Part shown: positions 35,338 through 40,309 of the stretch, in pieces
Layout: each line of letters opens with the position of its first letter
Numbering within the stretch: the first letter of the stretch is position 1
The notes under the pieces: generated by a model
What the model saw: only the letters and a program-made list of their open reading frames with translations
What the model was told of the DNA's origin: nothing
Database searches by the model: none
Made by a program: the position numbers and the translations under genes
Origin: a virus
Direction: 5' to 3' (one strand)
IMG/VR virus record: IMGVR_UViG_3300046167_000346
Location: 1-40,309 of that record
DNA: 40,309 nt

Positions 35338-37371
35338 ATGAAATCAAATAAAGATTATAAAAAACTCGACGACGACCAAATTGTGTCAATAGTTGATACT
35401 AATTTAAGACGTTCTATTGGATATTATGACAGTGAGTTGTCAAAAGAACGTAGACAGGTAATGGACTACTATTCAGCTAAACTACCACGCCCAGCGCATG
35501 ATGGTAATAGTAAGTATGTCAGCCAAGACGTCTATGACGCTGTAGAAAGCATGAAGGCATCTTTGCTAGAGACATTTAGTACAGGCAACAAGACACTCAG
35601 GTTCTCACCACAGAATGCTGATGATGTTCCTACAGCTGAAGTCTGCACAGAGTACACCGACTACGTCCTACATCGTCAGAACAACCTGTTTGAAACTATG
35701 CAAACTGTTATCCACGATGGCCTAATCGCTCGCGCTGGCGTAGCTAAAGTTTACTGGTGTATGCAAGACGAAAGCACACTGGAGTATGTCGAAGGTCTAA
35801 CAGAGGAAGAACTGGACGTACTACTTGCGGAAGACAATGTAGAGATCGAAGAGATAACCGAAGATGAATTTGGTATGTTCTCTGGTGAGCTACGTGTAAC
35901 CCGTGACACATCACAGGTAAAAGTAGAAGCTATTGCACCAGAGGAGTTCTTGATTGAACCACAAGCAAAGTCACTAGATGACGTTAGCTTCTGTGCACAT
36001 AGAACTAAGAAGTCTATCTCTGAACTTATTGAGATGGGCTACGACGAAGACTTAGTTGCTAAAATCTCTGACAATGAAGACACAGACTTTGACAATGACC
36101 CTGAGATACTATCTCGATTTGACGACATCGGTGCAGACCGAGGCTTCAATGCAAAGGGCTACCAACGTCAAACTCGACAGGTAACTGTAGTTGAGGCTTT
36201 CATTGAGCTAGACCCAGAAGGCACTGGTGTTGCTGAACTCTACAAAGTAGTCAAAGCATCAAACATCTTACTTGAGAAAGAGATAGTAAAACGACGACCT
36301 TTCGTAGCATTCGTTCCACTGCCTATCCCACATGCTTTCCACGGCAACAACTTCGCTGAGAAACTACTAGGCATACAGAATGCACGTACAGTATTAACAC
36401 GTTCTATACTTGATCACGCTATGGTTACTAACAACCCACGTTATACAGTGGTGAAAGGTGGCCTTACGAACCCAAGAGAACTAATAGACAATCGTGTCGG
36501 TGGTATCGTGAACGTATCACGTCCTGACGCTATTAACCCTATGCCTCAAGCATCTCTGAACCCGTTTGTATTCCAAACTATTCAGATGTTGGATGAGGAT
36601 AAAGAAGACACTTCTGGTGTCTCTCGCCTATCCCAAGGTCTTAATAAAGACGCTATAAGCAAACAAAACTCAGCGGCAATGGTCGAGCAGTTAGCTACAA
36701 TGAGCCAACAGCGACAGAAGATTATTGCGCGTAACTTTGCGAACAACTTCCTAAAGCCTCTATTCTCAATGGTCTATTCATTGGTTGTAGAGAACGAGTC
36801 TGAAGAGAAGATTGTTGAGTTAGCTGGGCGTTATGTCCCTATCGACCCATCGCAATGGGCAGATAAACGTGACGTACAAGTTGAGTTCCACTTGGGCTAC
36901 GGCGATCAGGAGCAACTGGTGCAAAAGCACTTGTCGTTCCATCAACTATTCTCCTCTGATCCTACACTTGGACAAATGTACTCTCCGCAGAACAAGTTTA
37001 AGATGCTGGCATCAGTCCTAGAGAAATCAGGTATCAAGAATGTTGCTGACTTCTTAACAGACCCAGCGATGATACCTCCACCGCCACCTGATCCAAATGC
37101 AGAGATGCAGATGCAGATGGCACAGCAACAGATGCAACTTCAAGAACGACAAACAGCTGTCGCTGAGATGAAGGTACAACTGGATGCACAAATGCGGCAA
37201 ATGAAACATGAGCTAGACACTATGAAGGCTCAACAAGCATTTGCCCTACAATCTGACAAACAAGACCTTAACGAGACTGAGTTTGAACATAAAGAGTTCG
37301 TGAACTTAGAGGAGCTAGAGATAGCACGTAAGGCTGATGATGTCAGGGCAATCGCAAGTCCAAACGGATAA
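35338..37371 (+). CDS. portal protein, P22-like
   Basis: 677 aa. LRRSIGYYDSELSKERRQVM and SKYVSQDVYDAVESMKASLL are the start of the large P22-type portal; FLIEPQAKSLDDVSFCAHRT and KRRPFVAFVPLPIPHAFHG lie in the wing/stem region. A long Gln/Met helical C-terminus (PNAEMQMQMAQQQMQLQERQ) may form the barrel inside the head. It makes the 12-fold ring at the packaging vertex. Starts 3 bases after terminase. Confidence 0.9.
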   Translation: MKSNKDYKKLDDDQIVSIVDTNLRRSIGYYDSELSKERRQVMDYYSAKLPRPAHDGNSKYVSQDVYDAVESMKASLLETFSTGNKTLRFSPQNADDVPTAEVCTEYTDYVLHRQNNLFETMQTVIHDGLIARAGVAKVYWCMQDESTLEYVEGLTEEELDVLLAEDNVEIEEITEDEFGMFSGELRVTRDTSQVKVEAIAPEEFLIEPQAKSLDDVSFCAHRTKKSISELIEMGYDEDLVAKISDNEDTDFDNDPEILSRFDDIGADRGFNAKGYQRQTRQVTVVEAFIELDPEGTGVAELYKVVKASNILLEKEIVKRRPFVAFVPLPIPHAFHGNNFAEKLLGIQNARTVLTRSILDHAMVTNNPRYTVVKGGLTNPRELIDNRVGGIVNVSRPDAINPMPQASLNPFVFQTIQMLDEDKEDTSGVSRLSQGLNKDAISKQNSAAMVEQLATMSQQRQKIIARNFANNFLKPLFSMVYSLVVENESEEKIVELAGRYVPIDPSQWADKRDVQVEFHLGYGDQEQLVQKHLSFHQLFSSDPTLGQMYSPQNKFKMLASVLEKSGIKNVADFLTDPAMIPPPPPDPNAEMQMQMAQQQMQLQERQTAVAEMKVQLDAQMRQMKHELDTMKAQQAFALQSDKQDLNETEFEHKEFVNLEELEIARKADDVRAIASPNG

Positions 37372-37394
37372 GCACAACACAATAAGGAAAGCAC

Positions 37395-37673
37395 ATGGCT
37401 ACACAAGAAGAGCAACTTGTGATGGCTGGAGATGAAGCTGGAGCCGTACTAAGCGGTTCCGCCTTCAATTCAGTTATCAATGAACTTGTCGAAAGAGCAT
37501 TTCAGACGTTTGTAAACACTGAACCAGCAGACAAGGATAAACGGGAGTATGCCTATAACCACTATCGCGCATTAGTAGACGTGGTGGATACTCTGAAACA
37601 GCGAGTTCAAGTGCGTGACAGCATTATTGAACAGCAGAACGGCGACAACAGCCAAGAGGAGACTGCTCCATGA
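37395..37673 (+). CDS. small protein between portal and scaffold (92 aa)
   Basis: 92 aa, acidic and helical (MATQEEQLVMAGDEAGAVLS, then YNHYRALVDVVDTLKQRVQV). Its position between portal and scaffold and its last codons overlapping the scaffold ATG suggest a head-assembly helper. Family not recognised. Confidence 0.55.
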   Translation: MATQEEQLVMAGDEAGAVLSGSAFNSVINELVERAFQTFVNTEPADKDKREYAYNHYRALVDVVDTLKQRVQVRDSIIEQQNGDNSQEETAP

Positions 37674-38728
37674 ACAACGAGCAAAATGTAAACTCTGAGC
37701 CGCAAGCATTAGATATTGATGATGCGGCAGACGCAATCTTAGGACGATGGGACGACGGGGAAACCTTATCTGAAGTCGAAGTAGAAGATGCAACATCTGA
37801 AGACCTTGCCGAGACAGAGGTAGATGAAGATGAAATAGAAGATGAAGAGGACGATCAAGACGAGTTAGACCTTGAAGACCCTGACGAAGACGACACTGTT
37901 GATGAAGACGAAGATCAAGATGTTGAAGACGATGATGATGAAGAGGAAGACGACGACGAACATACAGTCGCTTCTGATGATCAAATCGTGGACATCTCAG
38001 TCAATGGTGAGTCTAAGCTGGTATCTGTAAAGGACTTAAAGCGGCTTTATGGTCAAGAAGCATCTCTAACTAAAAAGTCTCAAGATTTGGCTACCCAGCG
38101 AAAGCAGTCAGAAGAACAACTGGCTCAAACGCAGATGTCATATCAGAAGTTATTGGAACGCGCAGAAGCAAGGTACAAACCTTATGCTGACATTGATATG
38201 TTAGTAGCGTCACGCGAGATGGATGCAGAAACATTCTCTCAACTACGCCAAGACGCGAAGCAAGCAGAAGACGACTTAAAGTTCCTACAGGAAGAAAGTG
38301 GTCAGCTTGTATCCCAAGCACAGCAACAACATCAGGAAGCTACTAGAGTAGCCGCCGCAGATTGCGTAAAGGTTCTACAGGAACAATTACCTGACTGGGG
38401 CAACGAACTCTATGCAGACATTCGTGACTATGCTGTGAAATCGGGATTACCCAAGGATCAAGTCGATCAGTACACAGACCCACAGGTCATCATGCTGATT
38501 AACAAAGCCAGACTTTACGACCAGTCAAAAGAGTCCGCCAACAGCAAGAAAGCCAAGGCCAAACTCAAGAAGTCGAAAAGTGGCAAGAAGGTTCTTAGTT
38601 CCAAGAAAGCACCACCATCTAAAAAGTCTATCCAGAAAGCTAAACAACAGAAGCAAATGGACAGCCTGAGTAGTGCTAAAGACTTAGATGATATTGCAGA
38701 CGCACTCATGAGCCGCTGGGAAGAGTAA
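37670..38728 (+). CDS. scaffolding protein
   Basis: 352 aa. Residues 45-105 are almost all Asp and Glu (EDDDDEEEDDDEH region), the middle is helical, and the C-terminal 50 residues are strongly basic (KKAKAKLKKSKSGKKV). This charge split and location before the major capsid gene fit an internal scaffold. Residues 15-29 (DIDDAADAILGRWDD) and 338-352 (DLDDIADALMSRWEE) are near copies, so the same short motif sits at both ends. Overlaps the previous gene by 4 bases. Confidence 0.8.
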   Translation: MNNEQNVNSEPQALDIDDAADAILGRWDDGETLSEVEVEDATSEDLAETEVDEDEIEDEEDDQDELDLEDPDEDDTVDEDEDQDVEDDDDEEEDDDEHTVASDDQIVDISVNGESKLVSVKDLKRLYGQEASLTKKSQDLATQRKQSEEQLAQTQMSYQKLLERAEARYKPYADIDMLVASREMDAETFSQLRQDAKQAEDDLKFLQEESGQLVSQAQQQHQEATRVAAADCVKVLQEQLPDWGNELYADIRDYAVKSGLPKDQVDQYTDPQVIMLINKARLYDQSKESANSKKAKAKLKKSKSGKKVLSSKKAPPSKKSIQKAKQQKQMDSLSSAKDLDDIADALMSRWEE

Positions 38729-38768
38729 ATCTTTTCAAACTTAATCCTAAAATTGTGAGGACAATTAA

Positions 38769-39896
38769 ATGAGTACATACACAACCTATAACCAAGTTGG
38801 AAAAAAGGAAGATGTTTCAGACATCATTTCCAACATTTCACCATTTTCTACGCCCATGCAAGCGATGATCAAGAACGAAAAAGTATCAGCTAGAACTTTC
38901 TCATTCCTTGAAGATTCATTAGCAGACTCAGCTGTAAACGCTGTAGTCGAGGGTGCAGACGCATCAATGGCAACATTGACAGACGCAACTGAGCGTACAA
39001 ACAACACTCAGATCATGTCTAAAGCCTTTCAAGTATCAGCAACAGCTGATGCAGTAGCTACATATGGTAGAGCAAAGGAAACTGCACACCAATTAGCTAA
39101 GAAATTGAAGGAAATTAAGAAGGACTATGAACGTGCAATGGTTGGCGTAGAGCAAGCCGCAGTTGCTGGTAATGCTTCAACAGCACGTAAGATGACTTCT
39201 TTGTTAAACCAAATCTCTACAGCTGTAGACGCTGGTTCAAACGCAACAGATGCTTTAACAGAAGCAAAACTATTACTAGCTGGTCAAACAGCATACGACA
39301 ATGGTTCTGATGTTGACACATTTATGATTAAGCCAGCAGATGCACAAATCGTAGCTGGTTTCTCAGCGGCATCTGGTCGTAATCGTGAAATCGCACAAGG
39401 CAAAACATTGGTCAATGCGATTGATCTGTACGTTGACGTGACTAGCGTACATTAAATCTTGTGAATTCAGTGGAAGCCTAAGTCGAAAGATAAGGTAATA
39501 CTGAGCCAAGCCCCACTATGGGGAAGGTGCAACGACTATCCCGACAGGGAGTACACTCAAGTGAGTGGAAGCGCAAGAAACTACAATCCGTAGTTGTGAT
39601 ATAGTCTCATCTAATGTGAAAGCATTAGCAGTCGAAAGGCGGTCTAAGATTAACGAACTTAGGCGAAGATGCCATGTAGTCCATATGGCGAATACAGAGT
39701 AGTATTAAACCGCGAGTTAAAGACAACTCACGCACTACTCATAGACCCAACAATGTTTAAAACATGTACGTTGCGTCCATTCACAAGAACACTACTAGCG
39801 AAGAATGGTGACTCAGATCGTCATCACATCGTTGGTGAGGTTTCTTGTAAGCACACAAACTTTGGTGACTCAGTGAAAATCACTGGCTTATCATAA
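38769..39896 (+). CDS. major capsid protein, split by group I intron
   Basis: Spliced coding parts are 38769-39452 and 39672-39896 (302 aa). Exon 1 (TTYNQVGKKEDVSDIISNIS, STPMQAMIKNEKVSARTFSF, IAQGKTLVNAIDLYVDV) and exon 2 (PYGEYRVVLNRELKTTHALL, IDPTMFKTCTLRPFTRTLL) together read as one DUF5309-type capsid protein with an HK97-like fold. Unspliced, translation stops at the TAA that opens the intron and would lack the last 75 residues. Both exon ends fall on codon boundaries. A terminator follows at 39925. Confidence 0.82.
39453..39671 (+). ncRNA. group I intron, td-like, without ORF
   Basis: 219 nt. The 5' splice follows U39452; CAU pairs with GUG at 39461-39463 (U-G at the site) around an 8-base loop, as in T4 td. 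P7 is GACTA (39534-39538) with TAGTC (39602-39606); P8 is AACTAC/GTAGTT (39579-39595). Further hairpins: CCCC/GGGG (39511-39523), CACTC/GAGTG (39554-39567), CTAATG/CATTAG (39611-39628) and CTAAG/CTTAG (39644-39662) with the td-like AAGATTAACGA loop. The 3' end is G39671. It begins with UAA in frame, as td does. Stem names follow td by analogy. Confidence 0.88.
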
Positions 39897-39924
39897 GTTC
39901 GAAATAGGCCACTAGGTCTTTATT

Positions 39925-39984
39925 AGGCCACCCAAAGACACTCAGGTTTTGCTCTCCTTACTGTTGTCTATGGGTGGCCTTTTC
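39925..39984 (+). terminator. terminator after capsid gene
   Basis: AGGCCACCC (39925-39933) pairs with GGGTGGCCT (39972-39980), followed by TTTC. The 38-base loop is long for a simple terminator, so it may also have other structure. It could reduce expression downstream of the abundant capsid transcript. Confidence 0.65.
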
Positions 39985-40002
39985 ACATTCTAAGGTAGCA
40001 AA

Positions 40003-40309
40003 ATGAATAACAAAACACAGCCAACATTATTACAAACAGAAACAGACTTCGTGAGTGACCACGGAGACCTATTTCAAAAGCATACACAGCACATCTCACA
40101 ATCATTTCTTGATGATCTGAAAGACGCTCGAAACGACAGCGGTTCGAAGCCTACAGGTGATATGATGCGAGTAGCCTCCATACCGACAGCTGTTGTCGAG
40201 AAGTGGATGCGAGAAGGATTCAATATCTGGGAAGCCAAGGGATCAGAGATTGTCCGTAAACTAAAGAACGAGGACTTAGATATGTTCCTCACAACCAACA
40301 AAAGGGTCT
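40003..40309 (+). CDS. head-completion/virion protein, stop across junction
   Basis: 102 codons lie in the window; the final base T joins AA at positions 1-2 to make TAA if the molecule is circular. The text SGSKPTGDMMRVASIPTAVV, EKWMREGFNIWEAKGSEIV and LDMFLTTNKRV is a conserved protein found right after the capsid gene in many marine podoviruses, probably a head completion or capsid accessory protein. The start has an AAGGTAG site. Confidence 0.75.
   Translation, partial: MNNKTQPTLLQTETDFVSDHGDLFQKHTQHISQSFLDDLKDARNDSGSKPTGDMMRVASIPTAVVEKWMREGFNIWEAKGSEIVRKLKNEDLDMFLTTNKRV

Noticed and set aside
39669-39896. Independent 75-aa gene after the capsid
   Set aside because: Its text continues the capsid protein and begins at the intron's 3' splice site; no ribosome site is present.

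Overview
The window looks like the complete 40,309-bp genome of a short-tailed (podovirus-like) tailed phage, opened at an arbitrary point. The last gene lacks only two bases of its stop codon, and the first two bases of the window supply them, so the ends appear to join into a circle. The gene content suggests a marine phage of an alphaproteobacterium, perhaps a Roseobacter relative. It combines a T7-type replication and transcription set, a cobalamin-dependent (class II) ribonucleotide reductase, MazG, a GH108 lysozyme, a P22-like portal, a DUF5309-type capsid protein and a tyrosine integrase. It resembles the SIO1/cobavirus kind of marine phage but also carries a single-subunit RNA polymerase. 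That taxonomic placement is recalled from gene content, not computed.

Layout. Positions 6-9813 (+): head-tail adaptor, several tail-fibre genes, small exported and membrane proteins, and a lysis cassette (EF-hand membrane protein, GTA-type holin, GH108 endolysin). Positions 9814-9975: a bidirectional terminator and a promoter-linked structured element between convergent gene blocks. Positions 9976-24457 (-): the early and replication block, read from right to left. It begins with a string of small overlapping unknown genes, then integrase, T7-like RNA polymerase, SSB, endonuclease I, primase-helicase, a winged-helix protein, MazG, DNA polymerase, 5'-3' exonuclease, a DUF3310 protein, class II RNR and three small genes. 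Positions 24458-25476: a noncoding control region between the divergent blocks. It carries tandem T7-promoter-like repeats, a sharp base-composition switch and a second structured element. Positions 25477-40309 (+): collar/fibre protein, tail protein, three large ejection or internal virion proteins, terminase, portal, scaffold, major capsid gene and a head-completion gene.

The strongest unusual feature is a 219-nt group I intron without an internal ORF, closely resembling the T4 td intron core, that splits the major capsid gene (39453-39671). Others are two related structured elements, one in each intergenic control region; a duplicated start region at the integrase; and a scaffold protein carrying nearly the same short motif at both ends.

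Caution on sequence quality: eight genes (three tail-side genes, RNR, DNA polymerase, helicase, RNA polymerase and integrase) are interrupted by about 23 single-base indels, mostly insertions. In each gene, correcting the indels gives one open frame whose length is a multiple of three and restores family motifs. Most likely these are uncorrected sequencing errors, although they cluster strikingly in the replication genes and are absent from 28.1-38.7 kb. I annotate these genes across their full span.
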